A DNA stretch of 64,000 nt from Benzoatithermus flavus (GCF_037908215.1 NZ_JBBLZC010000016.1:41401-105400); one strand, 5' to 3'; counted from the first letter of the stretch, positions 34,222 to 42,751 are shown. Translations and numbers: made by a program. Notes: generated from the sequence alone by a model not told the origin.

Positions 34222-34830
34222 ATGCTGATCGAGACCGCTTCCCAGACCGCCGGTCCTTATCTCCACATCGGGATGATGCCGCGCGCGGCCGGCATCGATA
34301 TCCGCGAGGGCGAGCGCTGGCACGTCCTGGCCGCGGAGGGTGCTGCCGGCGAGCGCATCCGGCTCGAAGGTCATGTCCACGACGGCACCGGTGCGCTCGT
34401 GCGCGACGCCATGATCGAGATCTGGCAGGCCAACGCGCACGGCAAGTATCATCATCCCGCCGACCGCCAGGACAAGCCGGTCGATCCTGCGTTCCGCGGC
34501 TTCGGCCGGGCGGTGAGCGACTTCGCGACGGGCCTTTGGTGGTTCGAGACGGTGAAGCCGGGGCCGGTGCCCGGCCGGCACGGCACCCTGATGGCGCCCC
34601 ACATCAACGTGGCCGTGTTCGCCCGCGGCATCAACATCCATCTCAACACCCGGATCTACTTCGCGGACGAGGCCGATGCCAACGCCAAGGACCCGGTCCT
34701 GCGGCTGATCGAGCAGGAGGAGCGGCGCAAGACGCTCCTGGCCCGGCGCGAGGAGCGCCAAGGCCAGGTGGTGTACCGGTTCGACATCCGTCTTCAGGGC
34801 GAGGACGAGACCGTGTTCTTCGACGTCTAA
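34222..34830 (+). CDS. pcaG: Protocatechuate 3,4-dioxygenase alpha subunit PcaG
   Basis: A 202-residue alpha subunit of the same fold as PcaH but without the full ligand set: GLWWFETVKPGPVPGRHG replaces the tyrosine region and APHINVAVFARGINIHL replaces RPAHIHFS. It contributes to the substrate pocket of the alpha-beta protomer. Start at 34222 lies 4 bases after pcaH. The following gene is a CoA-transferase remnant rather than a pca enzyme. Confidence 0.95.
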   Translation: MLIETASQTAGPYLHIGMMPRAAGIDIREGERWHVLAAEGAAGERIRLEGHVHDGTGALVRDAMIEIWQANAHGKYHHPADRQDKPVDPAFRGFGRAVSDFATGLWWFETVKPGPVPGRHGTLMAPHINVAVFARGINIHLNTRIYFADEADANAKDPVLRLIEQEERRKTLLARREERQGQVVYRFDIRLQGEDETVFFDV

Positions 34831-34843
34831 GCGGGAGCGTTCC

Positions 34844-35017
34844 ATGCGGGAGGTATACGAGGATGCGCAGGCCGCGCTCTCGGGCCTCTTGCGCGACGGG
34901 AGGACGATCGTGACCGGCGGCTTCGGCCTGCGCGGCATCCCCGAGCGGGGGGTGAGCATCGAGGAGGCCCGGGCCAGGACCGCCGCCCCGGTCGAGGACG
35001 CCCGCCAGACCACCTGA
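34844..35017 (+). pseudogene. Collapsed CoA-transferase remnant, still an open 57-codon frame (copy 2)
   Basis: An in-frame mini-gene of 57 codons, 13 bases after pcaG. Its first half (VYEDAQAALSGLLRDG, TGGFGLRGIPE) is the start of CoA-transferase subunit A, and the second half (GVSIEEARARTAAPVEDA) resembles a subunit carboxy terminus. All catalytic sequence is missing. The family cysteine in GLCGIPE, kept in copy 1 (7820-7996), is Arg here. About 14 substitutions and three small indels separate the copies by eye. It probably marks a lost pcaIJ. Whether it is translated is unknown. Confidence 0.72.
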
Positions 35018-35049
35018 CCCAGCCCTTTGCCCACGAAGGAGACAGCCCC

Positions 35050-35883
35050 ATGGCCGAGCCCTGCATCATCACGGTGGCGATCACCGGCTCCTTGCCACGC
35101 AAGAAGGACAACCCGGCGGTGCCGATCACGGTCACCGAGCAGATCGAATCGACCCAGGCGGCGTTCGAAGCCGGGGCGACGCTGGCGCACCTGCACGTGC
35201 GCAACGACGACGAGACCCCGAGCTCCGATCCCGAGCGCTTCGCCCGCCTGCTCGAGGGCCTGCGCAAGCACTGCCCCGGCATGATCCTGCAGGTCTCGAC
35301 CGGCGGCCGCTCGGGTGCCGGCCAGGAACGCGGCGGCATGCTGCACCTTCGCCCCGACATGGCCTCGCTCGCGACCGGCTCGTGCAACTTCCCGACCCGG
35401 GTCTACGAGAACCCGCCCGAGCTCGTGGACTGGCTGGCAGCCGAGATGCGGCGCTTTGGGGTCAAGCCCGAGATCGAGGCATTCGACCTCTCGATGATCT
35501 TCCAGGCGGTCGAGATGCAAAAGGCCGGGAAGATCGAAGGCCCCTTGCACGTGCAGTTCGTGATGGGGGTGAAGAACGCGATGCCGGTGGACCGCGAGGT
35601 GTTCGAATTCTACGTGCGGACCTTGAAGCGCCTTGCGCCGGATGCGACCTGGACGGGAGCGGGGATCGGCCGTGACCAGCTCACGCTGCACCGCTGGTCG
35701 CTGGAGCTGGGCGGGCACTGCCGGACGGGTCTGGAGGACAATGTCCGACTCGACCGTGACACGCTCGCCCCCTCGAACGCGGCGCTGGTCAGGCGGGTGG
35801 TCGAGCTTTGCCCGGAATACGGCCGCCGGCCCGCCACCGTTGCCGAGGCGCGCGCGCTGTTGCGCTTGCCGCCCGCCGCCTGA
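35050..35883 (+). CDS. BKACE / DUF849 beta-keto acid cleavage enzyme, probably acting on 3-oxoadipate
   Basis: A 277-residue TIM-barrel enzyme of the DUF849/Kce family, which condenses a beta-keto acid with acetyl-CoA and releases acetoacetate plus a new acyl-CoA. The zinc and catalytic residues are in place: H47 and H49 (HLHVR), E229, with R225 and D230 in RTGLED. It sits in the pca operon where pcaIJ or pcaF would be expected, so the likely reaction is 3-oxoadipate plus acetyl-CoA giving succinyl-CoA plus acetoacetate. The substrate is an inference; the family also contains 3-keto-5-aminohexanoate and other cleavage enzymes. Confidence 0.85.
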   Translation: MAEPCIITVAITGSLPRKKDNPAVPITVTEQIESTQAAFEAGATLAHLHVRNDDETPSSDPERFARLLEGLRKHCPGMILQVSTGGRSGAGQERGGMLHLRPDMASLATGSCNFPTRVYENPPELVDWLAAEMRRFGVKPEIEAFDLSMIFQAVEMQKAGKIEGPLHVQFVMGVKNAMPVDREVFEFYVRTLKRLAPDATWTGAGIGRDQLTLHRWSLELGGHCRTGLEDNVRLDRDTLAPSNAALVRRVVELCPEYGRRPATVAEARALLRLPPAA

Positions 35884-35935
35884 GGCCGGCCGTGACGGTC
35901 CTTTGCTCGACCCGAGACGAGGAGGTCCGAGCCAC

Positions 35936-37297
35936 GTGACGTCTTCCGCCCCGTCCAGCCTGCTGGATCCCCTGTTCGGCACCACCGAAGTCGCCGCGTT
36001 TCTGGACGACCGAGCACGCCTGCAGGGCATGCTCGACTTCGAGGCGGCGCTCGCCCGGGCCGAGGCTGCGGTCGGGGTGATCCCCGCTGCTGCTGCTGAG
36101 CCGATCGCGGCCAGATGCCGGGCCGAGCTGTTCGACCTCGCTGCCCTCGGGGAAGCGGCCGCGCTCGCCGGCAATCCCGCGATCCCGATGGTCAAGCGGC
36201 TCACGGCGCTGGTCGCCGAGACGGACGAGACGGCCGCCCGCTACGTGCATTGGGGAGCCACGAGCCAGGACGCGATGGATACCGGCCTCGTGCTGCAGCT
36301 CCGCGCCTGTCTCGTCCTGCTCGAGGCCGATCTCGACCGCCTCGAGGTGGCGCTCGCGGATCTCGCCCGCCGCCACCGCGACACGCTGATGGTGGGCCGC
36401 ACCTGGCTGCAGCAGGCGCTGCCGCTCACCTTCGGCCTCAAGGCCGCGGGCTGGCTCGACGCCGTACTGCGCCACCACGAGCGCCTGCGCGCGCTGCGCC
36501 CGCGGCTCCTCGTGCTGCAGTTCGGCGGGGCGGTCGGCACGCTGGCATCCTTGGGCGGACGCGGGCTCGAGGTGACGCGCGCGCTGGCGCAGCAGCTCGA
36601 CCTCGCCGTACCCGACCTGCCCTGGCACGCCCATCGCGACCGCCTCGCCGAGCTCGCGGCCTGGCTCGGGCTGCTCGCCGGCAGCCTGGGGAAGATGGCG
36701 CGTGATCTCGCGCTCTTGATGCAGACCGAGGTCGCCGAGGCGTTCGAGCCGGCGGCGCCGGGCAAGGGCGGCTCGTCGACGATGCCGCACAAGCGCAATC
36801 CGGTGGGTGCCGCCGTCGTGCTGTCGGCAGCGATCCGGGCGCCGGGCTTGGTGGCGACGCTGCTGGCTGCGATGCCGCAGGAGCACGAGCGGGGCCTGGG
36901 CGGCTGGCATGCCGAGTGGCAGACGTTGCCCGAGCTGGCGCTGCTCGCGGCGGGAGCTCTGCGCCGCATGGTGGAGATCGTGGAAGGGCTCGAGGTCGAT
37001 CCCGTGGCGATGCGGGCCGGGCTGGAGACGACCCGGGGCCTGATCATGGCCGAGGCGGTGCAGATGGCGCTGGGGGCGAAGCTCGGACGGCAGCAGGCAC
37101 ACGCGCTGCTGGAGCGGGCGACGAAGCGGGCGGTGGCCGAAGGGCGGGATCTGGGCGAGGTGCTGCGCGCGATGCCTGAGATCGTGGCGGAGCTGAGCGC
37201 GCCCGAGCTCGACCGGCTGCTCGATCCCGCCACCTATACCGGCGAGGCCGGCACCTTCGTCGACCGAGCGCTCGCCGCGCGGGAGCGAGGAGCCTGA
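35936..37297 (+). CDS. pcaB: 3-Carboxy-cis,cis-muconate cycloisomerase PcaB
   Basis: A 453-residue member of the fumarase/aspartase/argininosuccinate lyase superfamily that lactonises carboxymuconate. The superfamily signature GSSTMPHKRNP is near residue 280, and VHWGATSQDAMDT near 102 is the first conserved region. The start is GTG at 35936 with GGAGG 10 bases upstream; upstream in-frame sequence belongs to shadows of the DUF849 gene. It ends the pca operon. Adenylosuccinate lyase is excluded by context. Confidence 0.93.
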   Translation: MTSSAPSSLLDPLFGTTEVAAFLDDRARLQGMLDFEAALARAEAAVGVIPAAAAEPIAARCRAELFDLAALGEAAALAGNPAIPMVKRLTALVAETDETAARYVHWGATSQDAMDTGLVLQLRACLVLLEADLDRLEVALADLARRHRDTLMVGRTWLQQALPLTFGLKAAGWLDAVLRHHERLRALRPRLLVLQFGGAVGTLASLGGRGLEVTRALAQQLDLAVPDLPWHAHRDRLAELAAWLGLLAGSLGKMARDLALLMQTEVAEAFEPAAPGKGGSSTMPHKRNPVGAAVVLSAAIRAPGLVATLLAAMPQEHERGLGGWHAEWQTLPELALLAAGALRRMVEIVEGLEVDPVAMRAGLETTRGLIMAEAVQMALGAKLGRQQAHALLERATKRAVAEGRDLGEVLRAMPEIVAELSAPELDRLLDPATYTGEAGTFVDRALAARERGA

Positions 37298-38121
37298 GAG
37301 CGGGCACGAGGCCGGCACTCTCGGCTCTACCGTGGAGCTGCAGCCGATAGGCAGGTCGCGTTCTGTAGCCACGACCGCTTGCTCCGCTCAGCCCGACGGC
37401 CGCAGGTCGCTGGATCCAGCGGCCCCTGCCTGCTTCGACAAGCCACGGCCGCCGTGGCCAGGCTGCCATGATGGCGCACCGGGCCTGCCGCGGGCTCATC
37501 CGGTTGCGATCGCGCCCCCGCGCGTCTGCTCCAGGTGACGCCGGGATCGTCGTTCTCGTGATCCATCGCGCTCAGCTCCTGCTGCCAGCGCGACTTGGTC
37601 CGGGCGATCAGCTCCCGCCGTGCCTGCCGGTCCTTGCCATATCCCGTCGAGGATCGATCGGGCCTCGAGACCCGATGGGCTTCACTCCGCCGCAGCTGGT
37701 GCGGGCTGCTCCCGATCGTCGACCATCTCGAGGTCCACAAGGAAGGCGCAGGCCTGGGTGGCCGAGCCTCGGGAGAAGACCGCGCTGCTCGTCCTGCCGG
37801 CCTGCTACGCCCCGGAGCACAACCCGGACGAGCTCCCGCCCGGCGCACCGAGGCGGGGCTGGAGCGCCGCCCGCGCGGCTGCCTGCGCCGGCTGCGCAGG
37901 CACCAGCCCGAGCGGGTGCGCGCCTTCCAGGCGCCGATCACCCGCTATGCCGCTCGATCCCTCCGTTGAGCCGCCGGATCAGCCGCGTAATCGCGGTACT
38001 GCATCGTGAACGAGGTCACGCTTTCTTTGAAGTTATTACAACATCAATCTGGAGTGCTTCGTCTTTGTCACCGCGGATGCCTGTGCTATCGGCGACGCGC
38101 GGTGCAGTCGCCCCCGATTCG
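37298..38121. other. Gene-poor region between pca and heme modules
   Basis: About 820 bases with no intact gene. 37706-37969 is a decayed IS630-type transposase. 37330-37690 has only GC-rich frames without recognisable motifs. 38020-38060 is an AT-rich pocket that probably carries the exbB promoter. Confidence 0.6.
37706..37969 (+). mobile_element. IS630-type transposase remnant (C-terminal end only)
   Basis: Pieces of an IS630/Tc1-type DDE transposase appear in shifting frames: IVDHLEVHK (region of the second catalytic Asp), then in another frame AQAWVAEPREKTALLVLPA and YAPEHNPDE (third catalytic residue Glu), then back in the first frame HQPERVRAFQAPITRYAA, the usual C-terminus. At least two frameshifts are needed and the N-terminal two thirds are absent. 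No inverted repeats or target duplication were identified. Confidence 0.7.
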
Positions 38122-38862
38122 ATGGGCAGCATGGAGGAGAAGGCCTTGGATGCCCCCGCCTCTGGTCTGCAGGAGCCGTCGGCCGTAGCGGCGGCCCTGC
38201 CCGATCTCTCGCCCGTGGCCCTCTTCATGGCCGCTGACCCCGTGGTCAAGGCCATCATGGCGCTGCTCGTCCTGGCGTCGGTGGCGTGCTGGGCCATCCT
38301 CCTCGATCGGCTCGTGCGCATCGTGGCGCTGCGGCGCCAGGCGGCACGGCTCGAGCGGCATCTTGCCCGCGGCGGCACCTTGAGCGACACGACGGCCTTG
38401 GGGCCGCTCGGCCGCGGGGTCCTCGAGGCCGCGCTCGCCGAATGGCACGATCGCGACCTCGGCGAGAGCCGGGCGGAGCGGCGCGGCCGCATCGAGCGGG
38501 CCATGCGCGAGGCGGCGGCCGGACACCTGCGCCGTGCCGAACCCGGCCTGCCGTTCCTCGCCACGGTCGGCTCGGCTGCCCCTTTCGTCGGCCTTCTCGG
38601 CACGGTCTGGGGCATCATGCGCAGCTTCGCGAGCATCGCCGCCAGCAACGACACCAGCCTCGCGACGGTGGCGCCCGGCATCGCCGAGGCCTTGTTCGCG
38701 ACCGCGATCGGCCTCGTCGCCGCCATCCCGGCCGTGATGGGCTACAACAAGCTCGTGACCGAGCTCGGCCGGCTCGGCCAGCGGCTCGACGCGACGATCG
38801 GCCGGCTCGGCGCCTCGCTCGCGCGCGAGCCCAGGGCCGCGGCGCTGCAGGCGGCCGAATAG
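38122..38862 (+). CDS. exbB: Biopolymer transport protein ExbB
   Basis: A 246-residue MotA/TolQ/ExbB-family inner-membrane protein with three hydrophobic segments (about 35-60, 140-165, 185-205). The proton-channel region LPFLATVGSAAPFVGLLGTVWGIM and the third segment IAEALFATAIGLVAAIPAV are diagnostic. It energises TonB with ExbD. The start is uncertain: ATG at 38122 is used, with 38077 and 38131 as alternatives; none has a strong ribosome site. It is the first gene of the heme-uptake locus. Confidence 0.92.
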   Translation: MGSMEEKALDAPASGLQEPSAVAAALPDLSPVALFMAADPVVKAIMALLVLASVACWAILLDRLVRIVALRRQAARLERHLARGGTLSDTTALGPLGRGVLEAALAEWHDRDLGESRAERRGRIERAMREAAAGHLRRAEPGLPFLATVGSAAPFVGLLGTVWGIMRSFASIAASNDTSLATVAPGIAEALFATAIGLVAAIPAVMGYNKLVTELGRLGQRLDATIGRLGASLAREPRAAALQAAE

Positions 38863-38863
38863 C

Positions 38864-39310
38864 ATGGCGCTTTCCCCGATCGGCAACGAGGCCCCGGGCG
38901 GCTACCGGCCGCTCGCCGAGATCAACGTGACGCCGCTCGTCGACGTCATGCTGGTTCTGCTCGTCGTGTTCATGGCGACCACGCCGCTGATGACGGCGGA
39001 GGTACCGGTGCAGCTCCCCCGGATCGGCGCCAAGGCGGCGAGCCCGCCGCGCGATCCGCTCGTCCTCAGCATCGACCGCACCGGCCGGGTCTACCTGGAC
39101 GACGAGCCGGTCGAGCCTGCGGCCCTGGGCGACCGCCTGCGGGCGCTCGCCGCCACCGATCCCTCGGCCACGCTCCATGTGCGCGGCGACCGGACGATCG
39201 CTTACGGCGAGGTGATGCGCATCATGGGCCTGGCATCGGGCGCAGGCTTCGCCAAGGTGATCCTGCTGGCCGAAGCGGGCGAGGCACCTGTCGCCACCAC
39301 GGCGCGCTGA
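38864..39310 (+). CDS. exbD: Biopolymer transport protein ExbD
   Basis: A 148-residue ExbD/TolR protein: a short cytoplasmic N-terminus, one membrane helix (about 24-42, NVTPLVDVMLVLLVVFMATT in outline, with the functional Asp) and a periplasmic domain. It starts 1 base after exbB and ends 6 bases before tonB. Length is normal. Confidence 0.94.
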   Translation: MALSPIGNEAPGGYRPLAEINVTPLVDVMLVLLVVFMATTPLMTAEVPVQLPRIGAKAASPPRDPLVLSIDRTGRVYLDDEPVEPAALGDRLRALAATDPSATLHVRGDRTIAYGEVMRIMGLASGAGFAKVILLAEAGEAPVATTAR

Positions 39311-39316
39311 CCCGTC

Positions 39317-40168
39317 ATGCCGCCCACCGTTGCCCGCTCCTGGGCCGTCGCCACGGCTGCGCTGCTCCACCTCGCGCCGTTCGTCTGGCTGTGGTCGATG
39401 ACCGACCCGCCCCGGCCCGGCGCGATCGCGACCGGCAGGGGTGGCATCGAGGTGGCGCTGGCACCGGCCGGCAGCGCTGCCGCCGCTACGGCGCCGTCGG
39501 AAGCGCCAAAGGCCGAGACGACGCGGGCCGTCCTGCCTGCCGCCGCCGTCCCGGCGCAGCCAGCACCGGTCGAGCCGCCCCCCTCGGCAGAGCAGACGTC
39601 GACCACCACGGCGCCCGCTGCGGCGAGCACGGCCGCGCCGGCGCTGCCCAAGCCACGGCCTCCGGTGGCGCAGGCCCGGCGTCAGCCCGCGCCGGGCGCG
39701 GCGGCGAGGACGGTGGCGCAGCCGGGACCGAAGCCGCAAGCCACGGCGGCGCCCGGCACCGCTCCGAGTCCAGCCGATGCGGACAGAGCCGCGCCCGAGG
39801 CAGCAGAAGGCCGTTCCGGCGGCGAACCCACCCCAGCACCCGGCCAAGCCGGTGCTGCGCCCGGCGGCAGCGAGCCGGGCACCATGCAGAATTATCTGAC
39901 CCGGCTTGCCGCCTGGCTGGAGCGTCACAAGGAGTACCCGTCTGTATCCCGTCTGCGCCGCGAGGAAGGCACCGTCCTGCTCCGTTTCGCGATCGGCCGC
40001 GACGGTCGGCTTCTGAGCTGGAAGATCGAGCGCAGCTCGGGCCACGAGCCGCTCGACCGCGAGGTCGCCACCATGGTCCGCCGCGCCGCCCCTTTTCCCG
40101 CCATGCCGGCCGATCTGCCGCAGGACCGGCTCGAGCTGACCGTCCCGGTCCAGTTCCGCCTGGGCTGA
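39317..40168 (+). CDS. tonB: TonB energy transducer
   Basis: A 283-residue TonB-family protein with one N-terminal membrane helix (about 10-30), a long Ala/Pro-rich spacer (about 40-180) and a C-terminal TonB domain (about 190-283: YLTRLAAWLERHKEYPSVS, EEGTVLLRFAIGRDG). The spacer is alanine- and glycine-rich. It transmits proton-motive energy to the receptor at 40627. It is probably dedicated to heme, since it lies in the same locus. Confidence 0.92.
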   Translation: MPPTVARSWAVATAALLHLAPFVWLWSMTDPPRPGAIATGRGGIEVALAPAGSAAAATAPSEAPKAETTRAVLPAAAVPAQPAPVEPPPSAEQTSTTTAPAAASTAAPALPKPRPPVAQARRQPAPGAAARTVAQPGPKPQATAAPGTAPSPADADRAAPEAAEGRSGGEPTPAPGQAGAAPGGSEPGTMQNYLTRLAAWLERHKEYPSVSRLRREEGTVLLRFAIGRDGRLLSWKIERSSGHEPLDREVATMVRRAAPFPAMPADLPQDRLELTVPVQFRLG

Positions 40169-40230
40169 CCGAGCGGACGGCCCCGCCGCGGCACATGGTC
40201 GGCTCTCCGGCCTTCCGAGCTCTCTTCTTG

Positions 40231-40277
40231 GAATTATTCAAATTTTCTATGCGAATAGAACAAAACTTGAATAATTC
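40231..40277. promoter_or_regulatory. Nested inverted repeats upstream of hemP
   Basis: Outer arms GAATTATTCAA (40231-40241) and TTGAATAATTC (40267-40277) pair perfectly; inside, TTCTAT (40245-40250) and ATAGAA (40255-40260) pair around GCGA. The segment is very AT-rich against the genome. It lies between tonB and the hemP promoter and is a likely iron- or heme-response operator (Fur, Irr or RirA class not determined), or a terminator for tonB. Confidence 0.55.
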
Positions 40278-40295
40278 GAGATTATGGCTGGACTG

Positions 40296-40324
40296 TTGAC
40301 ATATATTCATTTCAACGGTTATTC
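40296..40324 (+). promoter_or_regulatory. Candidate sigma-70 promoter for hemP-hmu genes
   Basis: TTGACA (40296-40301), 17 bases, TTATTC (40319-40324). The -35 is a perfect consensus and the -10 has 4 of 6. Transcription would start near 40331, only a few bases before the hemP ATG at 40335, so the leader would be almost absent unless translation starts at the next ATG (40359). Confidence 0.5.
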
Positions 40325-40334
40325 GGGCGCCGCC

Positions 40335-40532
40335 ATGAAACCCGACCGATCGAACGCAATGCCCCGACAGGCCGACGAGCCCCAGGCGCCGAGCACCGGG
40401 CAGGACGATGCGCGGCAGCCGGTCAGCAGCAGGGAGCTGCTGGGTGGCCGTCGGGAGCTCCAGATCGTCCACAACGGCAGCATCTACCGGCTGCGCGTGA
40501 CGGGCAACGGCAAGCTCATTCTCACGAAATAG
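40335..40532 (+). CDS. hemP: Hemin uptake protein HemP
   Basis: A 65-residue protein of the HemP/HmuP family. The conserved C-terminal core is SSRELLGG, ELQIVHNGSIYRLRVT and GNGKLILTK. HemP acts as a small regulator needed for expression of heme receptor genes in rhizobia-type bacteria. ATG at 40335 is used; a second at 40359 would give 57 residues with the full core. It lies directly upstream of the receptor gene. Confidence 0.9.
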   Translation: MKPDRSNAMPRQADEPQAPSTGQDDARQPVSSRELLGGRRELQIVHNGSIYRLRVTGNGKLILTK

Positions 40533-40534
40533 AA

Positions 40535-40553
40535 CCTCCGCCGCGCGCGGAGG
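40535..40553 (+). terminator. Small hairpin just after hemP
   Basis: CCTCCGC (40535-40541) and GCGGAGG (40547-40553) pair around five bases, 2 bases after the hemP stop. It may reduce read-through into the receptor gene or protect the hemP message. No T-run follows. Confidence 0.35.
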
Positions 40554-40626
40554 ACCCCAGCCAGCCAGCAGCCATCCCCCGGCCGCGAGCCAGCCACGGA
40601 CGACCAGACAGGAGGCAGGCAGGGCC

Positions 40627-42744
40627 ATGACTGGCCGAACCATTGCCATGCGGCGCTCGCATGGCCTTCTCGTCGCCGCGGCGGCGGCGATGGCAGGCGC
40701 CGGGGCGGCGGCGCAGGAGCAGGCGGGTGGCACGGGTGCCACCTCGCCCGACGGGGCCGTGCTCGACCCCATCACCGTCACCGCGACCTCGAACCCCCTG
40801 GAAAGTTTCGAGTACCCGGGCCAGGTCTCGGTGGTCGGGCGACGGCAGATCGAGAGCCTGAACCCGTCCAAGCCCGCGGACGTGCTGCGCTACGTGCCGG
40901 GCGTGGCGTTCGAGGGCGGGCCGCGCCGCACGGGTGAGGTGCCCAGCATCCGCGGCTTCAGCGGCCCCGATGTGACGGTGCTTTTCGACGGCACCCGGCA
41001 GAGCTTCCATTCCGGCCACGACGGCCGCCTGTTCATCGACCCCGACCTGACGAAGCGGGTCGAGGTCGTGCGCGGCCCGACTTCCGCCCTCTACGGCTCG
41101 GGCGGCCTCGGCGGCACGATCGAGTTCCGCACGGTGGACGCCGCCGACTTCCTGCGCGCGGGCGAGACCGCGGGTACGCGCTTTCGCACCGGCTACGCGA
41201 CCGCCGACAAGGAGCGCCAGTTCCAGGCGACGGGGTTCGCGCAAGCCCAGGGCACCGACCTCGTCGGCAGCCTGAGCTTGCGCGATTCCGCCTCGATCGA
41301 GCTCGGCGACGGCAGCCGGCTGCACGATGCCGGCCAGGAGACGTTCGCGGGCCTGCTCAAAGGGAGCTACACCGGCGTCCGGAACCACCGGTTCGAGCTC
41401 TCCTATCTCGGCTTCCGCGGCGAGGCGGAGGAGCCCAACAACCCGCAAGGCCTCGGTAGCGGCGGTCTCACCGACAAGGATATCCGCAACGATACGCTCC
41501 GGGCGGGCTGGCGCTGGTCGAGCCCCGACCGGCCGTGGCTCGATCTCGGCCTCACCGCCTACTATGCCGGCACCGAGGTCGAGGAGCGTCCGCTCGACGA
41601 CACGGGCCTGAGCCCCGAAGGAGCCAGGCTCACCCGCAAGGTCGACACGGTGGGAATGCGCGCCGACAACCGCACCCGGCTCGACCATGGCGGCGGCACG
41701 AGCTCGCTCTTCACCTATGGCGTCGAGGCCTACCGCGACGACCAGGACGGGAGGAGCAGCGTCACCGCCGACAACGAGCGTGCGGGCGTGCCCGACGCCG
41801 AGGCGACGACCACGGCCCTGTTCCTGCAGGACGAGCTCGTGCTCGACCGGCCGCTCGGCACGCCGGGGACCTGGCTCGTCATCCCGGGTCTGCGCTACGA
41901 CCATTTCAGCAACGCGAGCCCGTTCGGCGAGGACACCGACGACGGCAAGCTTTCGCCGAAGCTCGGCGTCACCTGGCTGCCGGTGGAATGGCTGTCGCTG
42001 TTCGGCACTTATGCCCAGGCTTTCCGAGCGCCCACCTTCGACGAGCTCTACGCCAACGGCCTCCACTTCTCGATCCCTCGCTTCGGCGACAACTTCTTCG
42101 TCGCCAACACCGACCTGAAGCCGCAGGAAACCACCAACTACGAGATCGGCGCCGGCCTGAAGCTCGAGAATGTCGCCTTCGAGGGCGACAAGGTTCAGGT
42201 CAAGGGCTCGTACTTCTGGATCAAGGGCAAGGACTTCATCGACCTCGAGGTCGTCCAGCCCACGCCGCCGAGCTGCTTCCCGCCCAACTGCGACGGCACT
42301 ACCCGGGCGGTCAACGTCGCCGACGCCGAGCTCCAAGGGGCCGAGATCGAGGCTGCTTACGAGAACCGGCGCATCCTCGCAGCGCTCGGCTACGCGCAGC
42401 TCGACGGCGAGGACGAGAACACCGGCCGCCCGCTCGGCGTGCTCCAGCCCAACCGGCTCACCGCCCAGCTTGCCGTCAAGCTGCCCGAGATCGACGTGGT
42501 CGCGGGCTGGCGGGGCATCTTCGCCGGCCGGCTCGACCGCGCCGACCCCGGCGAGGAGCGCGACGCCTATCGGGTCCACGGCTTGTTCGCGACCTGGGAG
42601 CCGGCCGAAGGCCCGCTCGAGGGCGTGCGGCTCGACCTCGGCGTCGACAATCTCTTCGACGAGACCTACGCCCAGGTGTTCACGGGTGCGGTCGAAGAAG
42701 GCCGCGACTTCAAGGCTGCCATCTCCTACACGCTCCGCTGGTGA
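40627..42744 (+). CDS. hmuR: TonB-dependent heme receptor
   Basis: A 705-residue outer-membrane receptor: signal peptide (about 1-34, cut near AAAQEQ), N-terminal plug domain (about 50-160; TonB box candidate DPITVTA) and a 22-strand barrel ending in an aromatic residue (YTLRW). Heme-receptor hallmarks are FRAPTFDELY, a downstream His in NGLHFSIP and NTDL in place of NPNL. The first ATG at 40627 is followed by a second at 40648 (MRRSHG) that would also give a signal peptide. It imports heme with the exbBD-tonB genes upstream. Confidence 0.92.
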   Translation: MTGRTIAMRRSHGLLVAAAAAMAGAGAAAQEQAGGTGATSPDGAVLDPITVTATSNPLESFEYPGQVSVVGRRQIESLNPSKPADVLRYVPGVAFEGGPRRTGEVPSIRGFSGPDVTVLFDGTRQSFHSGHDGRLFIDPDLTKRVEVVRGPTSALYGSGGLGGTIEFRTVDAADFLRAGETAGTRFRTGYATADKERQFQATGFAQAQGTDLVGSLSLRDSASIELGDGSRLHDAGQETFAGLLKGSYTGVRNHRFELSYLGFRGEAEEPNNPQGLGSGGLTDKDIRNDTLRAGWRWSSPDRPWLDLGLTAYYAGTEVEERPLDDTGLSPEGARLTRKVDTVGMRADNRTRLDHGGGTSSLFTYGVEAYRDDQDGRSSVTADNERAGVPDAEATTTALFLQDELVLDRPLGTPGTWLVIPGLRYDHFSNASPFGEDTDDGKLSPKLGVTWLPVEWLSLFGTYAQAFRAPTFDELYANGLHFSIPRFGDNFFVANTDLKPQETTNYEIGAGLKLENVAFEGDKVQVKGSYFWIKGKDFIDLEVVQPTPPSCFPPNCDGTTRAVNVADAELQGAEIEAAYENRRILAALGYAQLDGEDENTGRPLGVLQPNRLTAQLAVKLPEIDVVAGWRGIFAGRLDRADPGEERDAYRVHGLFATWEPAEGPLEGVRLDLGVDNLFDETYAQVFTGAVEEGRDFKAAISYTLRW

Positions 42745-42751
42745 CACCCTC

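Noticed and set aside
37327..37941. Minus-strand frame next to the IS630 remnant containing SRWQQELSAMDHENDDPG
   Set aside because: The short stretch looks protein-like, but I cannot assign it to a family and the surrounding residues are Arg-rich; not called as a gene.
38020..38060. AT-rich pocket before exbB as a second copy of the hemP operator
   Set aside because: It shares only short TTGAA and TTATT strings with 40231-40277 and lacks the inverted-repeat arrangement.
40555..40620. CAGCC/GCCAG repeats between hemP and the heme receptor
   Set aside because: Short, irregular and in GC-rich DNA; no unit length or spacing that suggests CRISPR or a functional repeat array.
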